64,000 bases of DNA from Pseudomonas sp. B21-056 (GTDB taxonomy: Bacteria > Pseudomonadota > Gammaproteobacteria > Pseudomonadales > Pseudomonadaceae): the NCBI RefSeq assembly GCF_026016325.1, contig NZ_CP087203.1:1426001-1490000 (forward strand). The letters are read 5' to 3'. Under the pieces are notes generated by a model, which was given only the letters and a program-made list of their open reading frames with translations, made no database searches and was not told the origin of the DNA. Shown one piece after another: positions 43,588 to 52,427 of this stretch. A program made the position numbers and the translations under genes. Every line of letters begins with the position of its first letter. The stretch's first letter is position 1.

Positions 43588-44430
43588 ATGGGAATTTTTC
43601 AGAAGATGGCCTGGCTGGGCGCACTGTTGGTGCTGGGGCTGGCACAGGTGCATGCCGCGCCAGCGGATGACGGCCGGGCGGCCCGGGGGTTGCTGGAAAA
43701 GGCCTTGGCCTACTACCACGACCACGGTGACAAAGCCTTTGCCGCCTTCAGTCGGCAGGGGGATTTCGTCGACAAGGATCGCTACGTGTTCGTGCTGGAC
43801 ACCCGGGGCGTGATGCTCGCCAGCGGCGGGCCTTCTGCGGCACTGATCGGGCGTGACGTTTCCGAGGTGTTGGGACCAGACCTGCGCAAGGGTTTCAAGG
43901 ACGCCCTGAAAACTCCCGAGGGCAGCGGGATCCAGCAGGCCGACTACCGTTGGCAGAACTGGGCGGACGGCAAGGTCGAACGCAAGCATGTGTATTTCCA
44001 GCGAGTCGGCGAGCGAATCCTGGCCGTCGGCTATTACCTGCCACGGGCTTCTGCCGAACAGGCCCGGGCGCTACTGGACAAGGCTTCAAACGACCTGCAG
44101 AAGAACGAGAAGGCCACGTTGACGGCCGTCAACTCCCTCAAAGGCGGGTACTTGCAGGATGATTTGTACGTCTTCGTCGTTGACCTCGATACCCGACGCT
44201 ATGTTGCTCATGGCACCAATCTGCGGTTGATCGATACCGATTTCGCCAAGGTCAAGGACCCGGGTGGCAAGCCGGTGGGCGAGCCGATCCTGGCAATGAT
44301 CGGCAAGCAGGATGTGGGGGAGTATGCCTATCGCTGGAAGAACCCGGTGACTGGCAAAGTCGAGGACAAACACGCCTACCTGAAGAAGGTCGGGCATTTC
44401 CTGGTGGCGGTGGGGTATTACAGCCCGTAA
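43588..44430 (+). CDS. Periplasmic protein with two cache domains
   Basis: A 280-residue secreted protein: signal peptide at residues 1-23 (cleavage near VHA-AP), then two related single-cache modules (about 30-150 and 160-280), each ending in a GYYLP or GYYSP motif preceded by HVYFQRVGERIL or HAYLKKVGHFLV. Cache domains bind small ligands in the periplasm, usually as the sensory part of receptors, but here no membrane or output domain follows. It may act as a stand-alone ligand carrier for another receptor. I use the ATG at 43588 because the signal peptide begins there; the longer frame adds unrelated residues. Confidence 0.82.
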   Translation: MGIFQKMAWLGALLVLGLAQVHAAPADDGRAARGLLEKALAYYHDHGDKAFAAFSRQGDFVDKDRYVFVLDTRGVMLASGGPSAALIGRDVSEVLGPDLRKGFKDALKTPEGSGIQQADYRWQNWADGKVERKHVYFQRVGERILAVGYYLPRASAEQARALLDKASNDLQKNEKATLTAVNSLKGGYLQDDLYVFVVDLDTRRYVAHGTNLRLIDTDFAKVKDPGGKPVGEPILAMIGKQDVGEYAYRWKNPVTGKVEDKHAYLKKVGHFLVAVGYYSP

Positions 44431-44460
44431 ACCCGGTGAGGTCTTGCACTGACGCGCCCT

Positions 44461-44599
44461 TGTGGCGAGGGGATTTAGCGAAACGTCGCACCGCCCCGTT
44501 GGGCTGCGAAGCAGACCCCATGATCTCAGCCGTTGGATGTGTTAGAGAGAACGCAAGGGGTTGCTGCGCAACCCAGCGGGGATAAATCCCCTCGCCACA
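44461..44599. repeat. REP-type inverted repeat, variant arm (GTGGCGAGGGGAT family)
   Basis: The same atypical left arm as at 21925 (GATTTAGCGAAACGTCGCAC), with about 58 bases nearly identical between the two copies; the right arm is standard. Confidence 0.9.
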
Positions 44600-44604
44600 G
44601 GTAC

Positions 44605-44633
44605 AAAAAAGCCCGCATTCGCTGCGGGCTTCT
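44605..44633 (-). terminator. Terminator of rapA
   Basis: AAGCCCGCA / TGCGGGCTT hairpin with an ATTCGC-type loop; on the minus strand it is followed by a T-run. It lies 20 bases after the rapA stop. Confidence 0.85.
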
Positions 44634-44652
44634 TGTTTGGTTCCTAAGGCAA

Positions 44653-47499
44653 TCAGCCCGCCACCAACACCCGGATCGCTTCCAGGCGCAAGGCAGCTTT
44701 TTCCAGCATCGCCAGGCCTTGCTCGCGCTGTTGGCGCAGGGCCACCAGTTCGCTGTCGCGCACAGTCGGGTTGACGGCTTGCAAGGCGGTCAGGCGGGCC
44801 AGTTCTTCGTCTGTATCGGCCGCCAGGCGACGTTGGGCCTCGGCCACGCGCTCGGCGTGCCGGGGAGCGATCTTCTCTTCGCCGGCATTGATGCGCGGGG
44901 TGAGTTGATCGCGCTGGGCCTGGATGAACTTGTTGGCGCTGGCGCGTGGCACGCTTTCGAGCTGATCGTTCAAGGTCTCGAACGAAACCCGGGCCGCCAG
45001 GTCGTTACCGTTGCTGTCCAGCAGGCAGCGCAGGGCGGCCGGTGGCAGGTAACGGCCCAGTTGCAGCGAGCGCGGGGCAACCACTTCACTGACGTAGAGC
45101 AGCTCCAGCAGCACGGTACCGGGCTTGAGGGCCTTGTTCTTGATCAGGGCCACGGCCGTGTTGCCCATGGAGCCGGACAGCACCAGGTCCATGCCGCCTT
45201 GCACCATCGGGTGTTCCCAGGTGATGAACTGCATGTCCTCGCGGGACAGCGCCTGGTTGCGGTCGTAGGTAATGGTCACGCCTTCGTCGTCGCCCAGCGG
45301 GAAGCTGGCATCGAGCATTTTTTCGCTCGGCTTGAGGATCAGCGCGTTGTCCGAATGGTCCTCGCTGTCGATGCCGAACGCGTCGAACAGGGTTTCCATA
45401 TAGATCGGCAGGGCGAACTGGTCGTCCTGTTCGAGAATGGCTTCCACCAGCGCATCGCCCTCACCGGTGCCACCGGAATTGAGCTCCAGCAGCCGGTCGC
45501 GGCCGCTGTGCAGCTCGGCTTCCAGGCGTTCGCGTTCGGCGCGGGCCTCGTCGATCAGCGCTTGCCACTGGCCATCGTCGGCTTCTTCCAGCAACGGCAG
45601 CAGGCGTGGGCCGAACTGATGCTGCAGGGCGTTGCCGGTCGGGCAGGTGTTGAGGAACGCATTCAGCGCTTCGTGATACCACTGGAACAGGCGCGCCTGC
45701 GGGCTGGTTTCCAGATATGGCGCATGCAGTTCGATGGTGTGCTTCTGGCCGATTCGGTCCAGACGACCGATACGCTGCTCCAGCAGGTCCGGGTGCGCCG
45801 GCAGATCGAACAACACCAGGTGATGGGCGAACTGGAAGTTACGGCCCTCGCTGCCGATTTCCGAGCAGATCAGCACTTGGGCGCCGAATTCTTCATCGGC
45901 GAAATAGGCCGCTGCGCGGTCACGCTCCAGGATGCTCATGCCTTCGTGGAACGTCGTGGCCGGGATGCCGGAGCGCACGCGCAAGGCGTCCTCCAGGTCC
46001 ATGGCGGTTTCGGCGTGGGCACAGATCACCAGCACCTTGGTGCGCTTGAGCATTTTCAGCTGGTCGATCAGCCACTCGACGCGCGGGTCGAATTTCCACC
46101 AGCGTTCTTCTTCGCTGGCGTCCGGCTGGGCCTGGAAGCTGACTTCCGGGTACAGCTCGGCGTGATCGCCCAGGGGCAGCTCGAGGTATTCGGCCGGGCA
46201 CGGCAGCGGATAGGCATGCAGCTTACGCTCCGGGAAGCCCTGGACGGCGGCGCGGGTGTTGCGGAACAGCACGCGGCCGGTGCCGTGACGGTCCAGCAGT
46301 TCGCGGACCAGGCGGGCACTGGCTTCGACGTCGCCATCATTGACGGCGGTCAGCAGCGCTTCGCCTTCATTGCCCAGGAAGCCGTGGATGGTCTGGTGGG
46401 CTTCGGGCGAGAGACGGCCCTTGTCCAGCAGTTCCTGCACGGCCTCGGCCACCGGGCGGTAGTTTTCGCTTTCGGCGCGGAAGGCCTTGAGGTCGTGGAA
46501 ACGGTTCGGGTCCAGCAGGCGCAGGCGGGCGAAGTGGCTGTCCTGGCCCAATTGTTCCGGCGTCGCGGTCAGCAACAGTACGCCCGGGATCGTCTCGGCA
46601 AGCTGTTCGACCAGCGCGTATTGCGGGCTGACCTGATCCTCGTGCCATACCAGGTGATGGGCTTCGTCGACCACCATCAGGTCCCAGCCGGCGGCGAACA
46701 GCGCGTCCTGGGCCTTCTCGTCGTCCACCAGCCATTCCAGCGCCACCAGCGCCAGTTGCGTGTCTTCGAACGGGTTGCTCGCATCGCTTTCGATGAAGCG
46801 CTCTTCATCGAACAGAGCGACCTGCAGGTTGAAGCGCCGGCGCATTTCCACCAGCCACTGGTGCTGAAGGTTTTCCGGAACCAGGATCAGCACGCGGCTG
46901 GCGCGACCGGACAGCAGTTGGCGATGGATGACCAGGCCGGCTTCGATGGTCTTGCCCAACCCCACTTCGTCCGCCAGCAACACCCGCGGTGCAATACGGT
47001 CGGCGACTTCCCGGGCGATGTGCAACTGGTGGGCGATAGGCTGGGCGCGTACGCCACCCAGGCCCCAGAGCGAGGACTGCAACTGGCGGCTGGTGTGCTC
47101 CAGGGTGTGGTAGCGCAGGGAGAACCAGGCCAGCGGGTCGATCTGGCCGGCGAACAGACGGTCGCTGGCCAGGCGGAACTGGATGAAGTTCGACAGCTGG
47201 GTTTCCGGCAGGGTGACGACTTCGTTCTGCCCGTTGAGACCGTGATAAACCAGCAGCCCATCGACGTCATCGACTTCGCGCACGGTCATCTTCCAGCCTT
47301 CGAAGTGGGTGATCACGTCGCCCGGCGAAAACCGTACCCGTGTAAGAGGCGCATTCCGTAGCGCGTACTGGCGGGTATCGCCAGTGGCCGGATAGAGCAC
47401 GGTCAACAAGCGGCCGTCCTGTGCCAGAACGGTGCCTAAACCCAGCTCGGCTTCGCTGTCACTGATCCAGCGTTGCCCCGGTTGATACTGCTGCGCCAT
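44653..47499 (-). CDS. rapA: RNA polymerase-associated ATPase RapA (HepA)
   Basis: A 948-residue Swi2/Snf2-type ATPase that recycles RNA polymerase. The N-terminal Tudor-like domains (about 1-110) come first, then helicase motif I DEVGLGKT (177-184), DEAH (278-281, [10 protein letters not shown]), and C-terminal helicase motifs including [14 protein letters not shown] and [12 protein letters not shown]. Full length for the family. It is a single-gene unit on the minus strand, with a terminator and REP element downstream. The assignment is unambiguous. Confidence 0.97.
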   Translation of the reverse strand: MAQQYQPGQRWISDSEAELGLGTVLAQDGRLLTVLYPATGDTRQYALRNAPLTRVRFSPGDVITHFEGWKMTVREVDDVDGLLVYHGLNGQNEVVTLPETQLSNFIQFRLASDRLFAGQIDPLAWFSLRYHTLEHTSRQLQSSLWGLGGVRAQPIAHQLHIAREVADRIAPRVLLADEVGLGKTIEAGLVIHRQLLSGRASRVLILVPENLQHQWLVEMRRRFNLQVALFDEERFIESDASNPFEDTQLALVALEWLVDDEKAQDALFAAGWDLMVVDEAHHLVWHEDQVSPQYALVEQLAETIPGVLLLTATPEQLGQDSHFARLRLLDPNRFHDLKAFRAESENYRPVAEAVQELLDKGRLSPEAHQTIHGFLGNEGEALLTAVNDGDVEASARLVRELLDRHGTGRVLFRNTRAAVQGFPERKLHAYPLPCPAEYLELPLGDHAELYPEVSFQAQPDASEEERWWKFDPRVEWLIDQLKMLKRTKVLVICAHAETAMDLEDALRVRSGIPATTFHEGMSILERDRAAAYFADEEFGAQVLICSEIGSEGRNFQFAHHLVLFDLPAHPDLLEQRIGRLDRIGQKHTIELHAPYLETSPQARLFQWYHEALNAFLNTCPTGNALQHQFGPRLLPLLEEADDGQWQALIDEARAERERLEAELHSGRDRLLELNSGGTGEGDALVEAILEQDDQFALPIYMETLFDAFGIDSEDHSDNALILKPSEKMLDASFPLGDDEGVTITYDRNQALSREDMQFITWEHPMVQGGMDLVLSGSMGNTAVALIKNKALKPGTVLLELLYVSEVVAPRSLQLGRYLPPAALRCLLDSNGNDLAARVSFETLNDQLESVPRASANKFIQAQRDQLTPRINAGEEKIAPRHAERVAEAQRRLAADTDEELARLTALQAVNPTVRDSELVALRQQREQGLAMLEKAALRLEAIRVLVAG

Positions 47500-47734
47500 G
47501 CTGCCTGACTCCCGCCTTGAAAAAGCCGATTATCTTAACGGAATGATCCCTCAGACCAAAGGAATTAAGCACTTTAAAGGCCGTTATAGCGGCCGGTCCG
47601 ATGGAACTTCAGCCGGTTCTGCGATCAAACAGGCTTGCGCCTGCCCTGCGTTAATGCCAACCGGGTCACAAGTTTCGGACCAGCGGTTCAAGCTGTCTGC
47701 GCCACAGCCGATAGCCTGATGACAGGAGATTTTT

Positions 47735-48076
47735 ATGTTGCTACCCACGCTCCCCTTGAGCGCCGTACCCATCACCGCACAACAGGATCCGGTCCGCCAG
47801 CGACCGGATATCCCGCCCGTGGTCCCGGTACAACAGACCTCCAGCGAAAGCACCATCGACCTGCAACAGCGCGATCCGGAGGAAGCCGCGCTGTTGTTGC
47901 GCGAGGAACAGCGTCGCCAGCAGGAGCGCGAGAGGCGCCGTCGTGAAGCCGATGAAGACCCCGAGGAGCACCTGGCCATACCGGGGACTGAACTCAATGC
48001 CGACAACACCGTGCCGGTGAAGCCGCTGATAGACGATGAGGCGCGCCAGGGCCTGTGGGTCGATATCCAGATCTGA
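47735..48076 (+). CDS. Conserved hypothetical protein, Arg/Glu-rich
   Basis: A 113-residue soluble protein with a hydrophobic start (MLLPTLPLSAVPITAQ), a Pro/Gln-rich linker and a strongly charged helix near residues 50-75 (LLREEQRRQQERERRRREAD). It ends in a short acidic tail. AGGAGA upstream of the ATG at 47735 is a strong ribosome-binding site. I recognise no domain; related pseudomonad proteins are sometimes mislabelled as aspartate-semialdehyde dehydrogenase, which this length rules out. Confidence 0.7.
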   Translation: MLLPTLPLSAVPITAQQDPVRQRPDIPPVVPVQQTSSESTIDLQQRDPEEAALLLREEQRRQQERERRRREADEDPEEHLAIPGTELNADNTVPVKPLIDDEARQGLWVDIQI

Positions 48077-48171
48077 TTTCCGATATGTGCCCGCGTATGC
48101 AGGCTGGTCAACGCCGCCGACAGCCCCCATCATGAGCACATTCGCACTTCACTGCATGATGCCGACACGCC

Positions 48172-48333
48172 ATGAGCCAAGACGACAAACTGATAGACCT
48201 CAGCGCTGAACGCGCCAAGCGTGTTCATGACCTCAACGAAAAGCGCCTCAATGAAGTCCGCCAGGCTTTCGAGCAGGCCATGCCTTTGGGTAAGCCGAAG
48301 AAAAAACCGAAGAGCAAACCGAAAAAGCGCTGA
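48172..48333 (+). CDS. Small basic protein (53 residues)
   Basis: A short open frame with a helical, charged start (MSQDDKLIDLSAERAKRVHD), a middle NEKRLNEVRQAFEQAMPLG, and a Lys/Pro-rich tail of about 15 residues. The amphipathic N-terminus plus basic tail suggests a nucleic-acid- or ribosome-binding protein, but no function is known. The frame is clean, codon use is like its neighbours, and related short proteins occur in other pseudomonads as far as I recall. The ribosome-binding site is weak. Confidence 0.55.
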   Translation: MSQDDKLIDLSAERAKRVHDLNEKRLNEVRQAFEQAMPLGKPKKKPKSKPKKR

Positions 48334-48398
48334 CGCCCCCTCGATCCATTGATGCAGATCAGTTATTTCCCTTCCTTTTCGCTCGGTCGCGAGCGTTA

Positions 48399-48440
48399 TT
48401 GACCTCGGTCAATTCTCATCCAGGCGTCATTGGTTAACTT
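48399..48440 (+). promoter_or_regulatory. Anr/FNR-type box with -10 element before the small membrane protein
   Basis: TTGACCTCGGTCAA (48399-48412) is a perfect palindrome of the TTGA-N6-TCAA type used by Anr and Dnr. A -10-like TAACTT lies at 48435-48440, which places the box centre 41.5 bases before the predicted start at 48447, the class II activation geometry. Confidence 0.65.
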
Positions 48441-48478
48441 GGCTCCAACGCAACAGGGGCAAGACCAGGAGGCCAATC

Positions 48479-48595
48479 ATGTTTTTCGACAATGTGGTGT
48501 TTGCCGGCGTGTTGACGGTCGGCCTCATGTTTGTATTTTTCGCCGGCTTTGGATTATTCATCTGGAAAGACGCACACAAGCGCAAAAAACCATAG
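48479..48595 (+). CDS. ccoM: Candidate CcoM, small subunit of cbb3 cytochrome oxidase (38 residues)
   Basis: A 38-residue single-helix membrane protein: FDNVVFAGVLTVGLMFVF starts a helix of about 22 residues, followed by a positively charged end (KDAHKRKKP). AGGAGG seven bases before the ATG is a very strong ribosome-binding site, so it is a genuine gene. Size, topology and the Anr-type promoter match CcoM, a subunit found in the P. stutzeri cbb3 oxidase and encoded away from the cco operon. The identification is by these features and memory, not by alignment. Confidence 0.6.
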   Translation: MFFDNVVFAGVLTVGLMFVFFAGFGLFIWKDAHKRKKP

Positions 48596-48630
48596 GTCTT
48601 TCCGGCTGCAACGAGCACGCAAGGCATTTT

Positions 48631-48657
48631 GGGCGACTTCGGTCGCCCTTTTTTTTT
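48631..48657 (+). terminator. Terminator of the small membrane protein gene
   Basis: GGGCGAC / GTCGCCC with a TTCG loop followed by nine T residues, 36 bases after the stop codon. Confidence 0.92.
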
Positions 48658-48689
48658 CGCGCCAGATTCTTGCCCACACACCAAACCCC

Positions 48690-48779
48690 TGTGGGAGCGA
48701 GCCTGCTCGCGATAGCGTCAGTTCAGCCAGTATCAATGGTGGCTGACCCACCGCTATCGCGAGCAGGCTCGCTCCCACA
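48690..48779. repeat. REP-type inverted repeat (GTGGGAGCGAGC family)
   Basis: Near-perfect arms TGTGGGAGCGAGCCTGCTCG / CGAGCAGGCTCGCTCCCACA between convergent genes. Confidence 0.92.
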
Positions 48780-48795
48780 GGGTATGCATTTGGCA

Positions 48796-48833
48796 TAAAA
48801 AAAGGTGCGACCCGCCAGGATCGCACCTTTTTT
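48796..48833. terminator. Terminator of the phosphate transporter gene
   Basis: AAAAAAAGGTGCGA / TCGCACCTTTTTT hairpin with a 10-base loop, just after the pit stop codon; runs on both sides make it potentially bidirectional. Confidence 0.9.
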
Positions 48834-48847
48834 ATGAGCCGCTGGAC

Positions 48848-50323
48848 TCAGCTGCCCAGCGCCTTGGAAGCCAGCCAGAACAATCCGGCCGACAGCGCCA
48901 CCGTCGCCGGCAGGGTCAGTACCCAGGCCAGCAGGATGTTGCGTACCGTGCCGCCTTGCAGGCCGCTCTTGTTGGCGATCATGGTGCCGGCCACGCCGGA
49001 AGACAGCACGTGGGTGGTGGATACCGGCAGGCTGAAGACGTTGGCCAGGCCGATCATGCACGCGGTGGTGATCTGCGCCGACATGCCCTGGGCGTAGGTC
49101 ATGCCCTGCCTGCCGATTTTCTCGCCGATGGTCAGCACCACGCGCTTCCAGCCAACCATGGTGCCCAGGCCCAGCGCCAGGGCAACGGCCAGGATCACCC
49201 AGAACGGAGCGTATTCGGTGGTGGCGGTCAGGTCCTTGCGCAGCTTGTTCAGATCGTCCTTTTCGCGGGCCGCCAGGTTTGGCAACTTGCCGACCTTCTT
49301 GGCTGTGTCGTCCAGGCAGAGCAGGTAGCGACGAATCTCGATGCGGCTTTCCGCCGGCAGCGAGTGGTAGTCGGCCACGCCCTTGAGGGTGTCGAGCAGC
49401 GCATTGATGGTGGGTTCGGTCTGTTGCGGGTTGCAACGGAATTTCTCCGGCAGGTCGCCCGGCACGCTTTTGCCCAGCGCCAGGTATTCACCCAGGGATT
49501 CGCTGTTGCGCTGGTAGAACTGGCTCAGGTGCAGGGTGGCGTCGCGGGTGCGTTCGATCTGGTAAGTGGTGCTGCTCAGGTCGAGTACGAATTGCGCGGG
49601 GACGATACCGATCAGCACCAGCATGATCAGGCCGATGCCTTTCTGACCATCGTTGGAACCGTGGACGAAGCTGACGGCCATGGCCGAGATCACCAGCACC
49701 AGGCGGTTCCAGAACGGGGGATGCTTCTTGTCGTCGAGCTTGCGGCGCTGTTCCGGTGTCTTGTGCATCTTCGACAGCGGACGCCACCATTTCAGGCCAA
49801 TCAGCACCAGGGCTGCAATCAGGAAGCCGGCCATGGGCGAGAACACCAGCGAGGCGCCGATATCGATTGCCTTCTGCCAGTTCACCCCATCGCCTAGCGG
49901 AATATCGTTGATCAACGCGTTGGCCAGGCCCACGCCGAGGATCGAACCGATCAACGTATGGGAGCTGGACGCCGGGATACCGAAGTACCAGGTGCCCAGG
50001 TTCCAGGTAATGGCCGCTGCAAGCAGCGAGAACACCATTGCCAGCCCGTGCCCGGTGTTCACGTTGATCAGCAGTTCCACCGGCAACAGGTGAACGATGG
50101 CATACGCCACGCCCACGCCGCCCAGCAGCACGCCGAGGAAGTTGAACACCCCGGAAAAGAACACCGCCAGGTGCGGCGGCATCGCTTTGGTGTAGATAAC
50201 AGTGGCAACCGCGTTAGCGGTGTCATGAAAGCCGTTGATGAACTCGAAGGCGAGGACAAAAGCCAGGGCGAGCAAGAGGCTCACAAGCACCCAAGCATCC
50301 AGTCCGCTGAATAAATCGATCAT
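48848..50323 (-). CDS. pit: Inorganic phosphate transporter, PiT family
   Basis: A 491-residue membrane protein with the duplicated PiT signature: the first copy is FEFINGFHDTANAVATVI (residues about 27-44) and the second QLRVDHGSNDGQKGIG-like SFVHGSNDGQKGIGLIM (about 215). About ten hydrophobic segments flank a long cytoplasmic loop (about 250-400). Such proteins import phosphate with a cation, as a low-affinity route used when phosphate is plentiful. It is a single gene with its own terminator. The 361-base region upstream (50324-50684) holds its promoter but no gene I can support. Confidence 0.93.
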   Translation of the reverse strand: MIDLFSGLDAWVLVSLLLALAFVLAFEFINGFHDTANAVATVIYTKAMPPHLAVFFSGVFNFLGVLLGGVGVAYAIVHLLPVELLINVNTGHGLAMVFSLLAAAITWNLGTWYFGIPASSSHTLIGSILGVGLANALINDIPLGDGVNWQKAIDIGASLVFSPMAGFLIAALVLIGLKWWRPLSKMHKTPEQRRKLDDKKHPPFWNRLVLVISAMAVSFVHGSNDGQKGIGLIMLVLIGIVPAQFVLDLSSTTYQIERTRDATLHLSQFYQRNSESLGEYLALGKSVPGDLPEKFRCNPQQTEPTINALLDTLKGVADYHSLPAESRIEIRRYLLCLDDTAKKVGKLPNLAAREKDDLNKLRKDLTATTEYAPFWVILAVALALGLGTMVGWKRVVLTIGEKIGRQGMTYAQGMSAQITTACMIGLANVFSLPVSTTHVLSSGVAGTMIANKSGLQGGTVRNILLAWVLTLPATVALSAGLFWLASKALGS

Positions 50324-50684
50324 GAAGGTTTTCTGACCCGGTCATAAGGGGGCGCGATTATGCCAGAAAACCTCGTTGATCGATGCATTGCCTGCTCATC
50401 GGTAACATTCTTCAACGAAATAATTTGTAGGAAACCCTCTGGGGGCAGGTTTTCCAAGGGGGGCGCAACCCATTGATTCCGGGGTCAAAAGCCAGGCGAG
50501 CAAGGGGCGCCATGAGGCTGAGCAGGGCCCCAGGTAGTTGTATGAAATATCTGAAAAGAAGGTCAGTCACGTTTCCTCCACCGCTTAACGGAAGGAGGGG
50601 CGGCCCGCTCATGACGGGCATCCAGCCCGGTGTCCGGCCTGGGTGCCGACCGGAAACCGTTTCAAAAGGCTCGGAGTAAGCGTG
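50324..50684. other. Gap between pit and a small hypothetical gene
   Basis: This stretch contains the presumed pit promoter near 50330-50400. The part around 50500-50640 is GC-rich, with a small hairpin GCCCG-CTCATGA-CGGGC at 50602. I see no convincing ORF, tRNA or terminator; the frames crossing it on both strands have no family-like sequence. Confidence 0.5.
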
Positions 50685-50885
50685 TCATCGCTCTTCGGGC
50701 CTGAGTTCCTTTTCCATTTTCTGAAGTTCCTGGGAAAAGGCCTGGTCCTGAACAGTGGCGCGTTTACGCCAGGGTTTGCGTTCCGGTTCAGGTTGTGCGG
50801 CGTAGGTGGTGACTTCCCCGCCGTAAACTTCCTTGTAACGTTGTTCCTGGCGCTCAAGTTCCGCGCGCAGTTCGTCTTTCGTCAC
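50685..50885 (-). CDS. Small conserved hypothetical protein (66 residues)
   Basis: A short charged protein beginning with GTG at 50885 ([20 protein letters not shown]) and ending [12 protein letters not shown]. The first half is a helix rich in Glu and Arg; the middle has a Pro-rich turn ([13 protein letters not shown]). AGGT upstream fits the GTG start; the longer ATG frame to 50981 adds unrelated sequence. Function unknown. It is the only gene between pit and the long pcaR upstream region. Confidence 0.65.
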   Translation of the reverse strand: MTKDELRAELERQEQRYKEVYGGEVTTYAAQPEPERKPWRKRATVQDQAFSQELQKMEKELRPEER

Positions 50886-51454
50886 AGTATTACCTAGCAA
50901 AGTGAAATTGAATCTGGTGATACGCACTGCATGTATCCACGCAGACGGCCACGGCACCAGAGCTGACAGCTGACGTAGCATCAGGGCTTCGTGTTGTTGC
51001 CGATACAGGGGAAACGGCCATGTGGCGCTTCAGGCACCTGAGGACGGACCGGCCGATGGGCCGTACCGTCGCTGAGCTGCATTATAGCGGTCCACCCGAA
51101 GAACACTATCGGGAATTATTAAAAGGGTGGGTTGTTGTGTGTGTCCATGTTTGCCTGTGCAACTTGTGGCAATTACGTTTCAAACAATACCATTCTGCCG
51201 ATACCCTCGCGCCGTTCAAGGCGACAAGTTCAATATTGCAACCTCGTTGTTCAAAGTCAAATGTGCCGGGTGCTGTCCTTCAAACTAATTGGCGGATTCT
51301 CTCGTTGAGCGGTCGGGCGATTTCCCGGGAATGGTTTCGTCGATTGCGATTATCGGCCGAGGGTTCGATAATCGAACGGTCTTGATGGGCCAGCTCTTGT
51401 TGTCCCTCGGGCTGCCGTTTGTAATAACCGCCACCGCCGGGGGAAGCACCAGAC
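50886..51454. other. Long pcaR upstream region, no protein gene
   Basis: A 569-base gap, richer in A+T than the neighbourhood between 51100 and 51290. It ends with two PcaR-like sites. I see no family-like ORF on either strand. A small RNA or long leader is possible but not shown by any clear terminator. Confidence 0.5.
51344..51377. promoter_or_regulatory. Paired PcaR operators before pcaR
   Basis: GTTCGATAATCGAAC at 51363-51377 is a perfect palindrome close to the P. putida PcaR box GTTCGATAATCGCAC (one-base core difference plus one end). A second, reversed copy, TTGCGATTATCGGCC, lies at 51344-51358, centre to centre 19 bases. They are 78-111 bases before the pcaR ATG, so autoregulation is likely. 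Confidence 0.75.
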
Positions 51455-52297
51455 ATGAACGATCAATTGCGCAATGCCTTCTCTTCAGTCGCGCCACCGA
51501 TTGTCGCCTCGCCGGCCAAACGGATACAGGCCCTGACCGGTGATCCGGACTTCATGACGTCCCTGGCCCGTGGGCTGGCCGTGGTCCAGGCATTCCAGGA
51601 GCGCAAGCGCCACCTGACCATTGCACAGATCAGCCACCGCACCGAAATCCCTCGCGCCGCTGTCAGGCGCTGCCTACACACATTGATCAAACTCGGCTAC
51701 GCCACCACCGACGGGCGCACCTATTCGCTGTTGCCAAAAGTGCTGACCCTCGGCCATGCCTATCTGTCGTCGACGCCGCTGGCGGTTTCTGCCCAGCCGT
51801 ACCTGGACCGCATGAGCGAGCAGTTGCACGAGGCCTGCAACATGGCGACGCTCGAGGGCGACGACATCCTTTACATCGCCCGGTCGGCCACCACCCAGCG
51901 GCTGATTTCCGTGGATCTGTCCGTCGGTGGACGCCTGCCGGCCTATTGCACTTCGATGGGCAGGATTCTCCTGGCGGCCCTGGATGACGCGTCGCTGCGT
52001 GACTACCTCGACCACGCCGACCTGCAGGCCAAGACCAGTCGGACGTTGCACACACCGCAGGCATTGCTCGAGTGCCTGCAGCAGGTGCGACTGCAAGGCT
52101 GGTGCATCGTCGATCAGGAGCTGGAGCAGGGCCTGCGGGCGATTGCCGTTCCGGTCTACGACGCTTCCGGTCAGGTCGTGGCGGCGCTGAATGTCAGTAC
52201 CCATGCCGGACGGGTCAGCCGCAATGAGTTGGAACAGCGTTTCCTGCCCAGCCTGTTGGGGGCCAGCCGGGACCTGAGCGCGCAGCTGTTCGCTTAA
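51455..52297 (+). CDS. pcaR: IclR-family regulator PcaR
   Basis: A 280-residue regulator of the IclR family. The N-terminal winged helix-turn-helix (residues about 30-95) includes TIAQISHRTEIPRAAVRRCL; the effector domain ends with QGLRAIAVPVYDASGQVVAA. In P. putida PcaR activates pca genes in response to beta-ketoadipate. Sequence and length match that protein, and it heads the local pca cluster. Four promoters in the window carry PcaR-like boxes, including its own. Confidence 0.95.
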   Translation: MNDQLRNAFSSVAPPIVASPAKRIQALTGDPDFMTSLARGLAVVQAFQERKRHLTIAQISHRTEIPRAAVRRCLHTLIKLGYATTDGRTYSLLPKVLTLGHAYLSSTPLAVSAQPYLDRMSEQLHEACNMATLEGDDILYIARSATTQRLISVDLSVGGRLPAYCTSMGRILLAALDDASLRDYLDHADLQAKTSRTLHTPQALLECLQQVRLQGWCIVDQELEQGLRAIAVPVYDASGQVVAALNVSTHAGRVSRNELEQRFLPSLLGASRDLSAQLFA

Positions 52298-52300
52298 GCT

Positions 52301-52315
52301 GTTCGATAAACGCAC
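52301..52315. promoter_or_regulatory. PcaR operator before pcaK
   Basis: GTTCGATAAACGCAC differs from the PcaR consensus by one base. It lies directly after the pcaR stop codon and 113 bases before the pcaK start, so pcaK should respond to PcaR. Confidence 0.7.
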
Positions 52316-52427
52316 AGAGACGTCTCGGGTGAATTGACGGTGTTTATCCGGCCTCATTAATGTCGCGGCAGCGTCATCCGGCGCGATCGGGTCCGATCCG
52401 CCCGGCACAATAATAATGAGAGACCCG

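Noticed and set aside
44533..47361. A 942-residue plus-strand open frame across rapA
   Set aside because: It is the antisense shadow of rapA in GC-rich DNA; its composition (Gln/Val/His-rich, no domains) is typical of such shadows, while the minus strand has all helicase motifs.
50473..50679. A 68-residue plus-strand ORF in the pit upstream region
   Set aside because: Low-complexity Arg/Pro-rich translation, no ribosome-binding site, overlaps another equally weak frame on the other strand.
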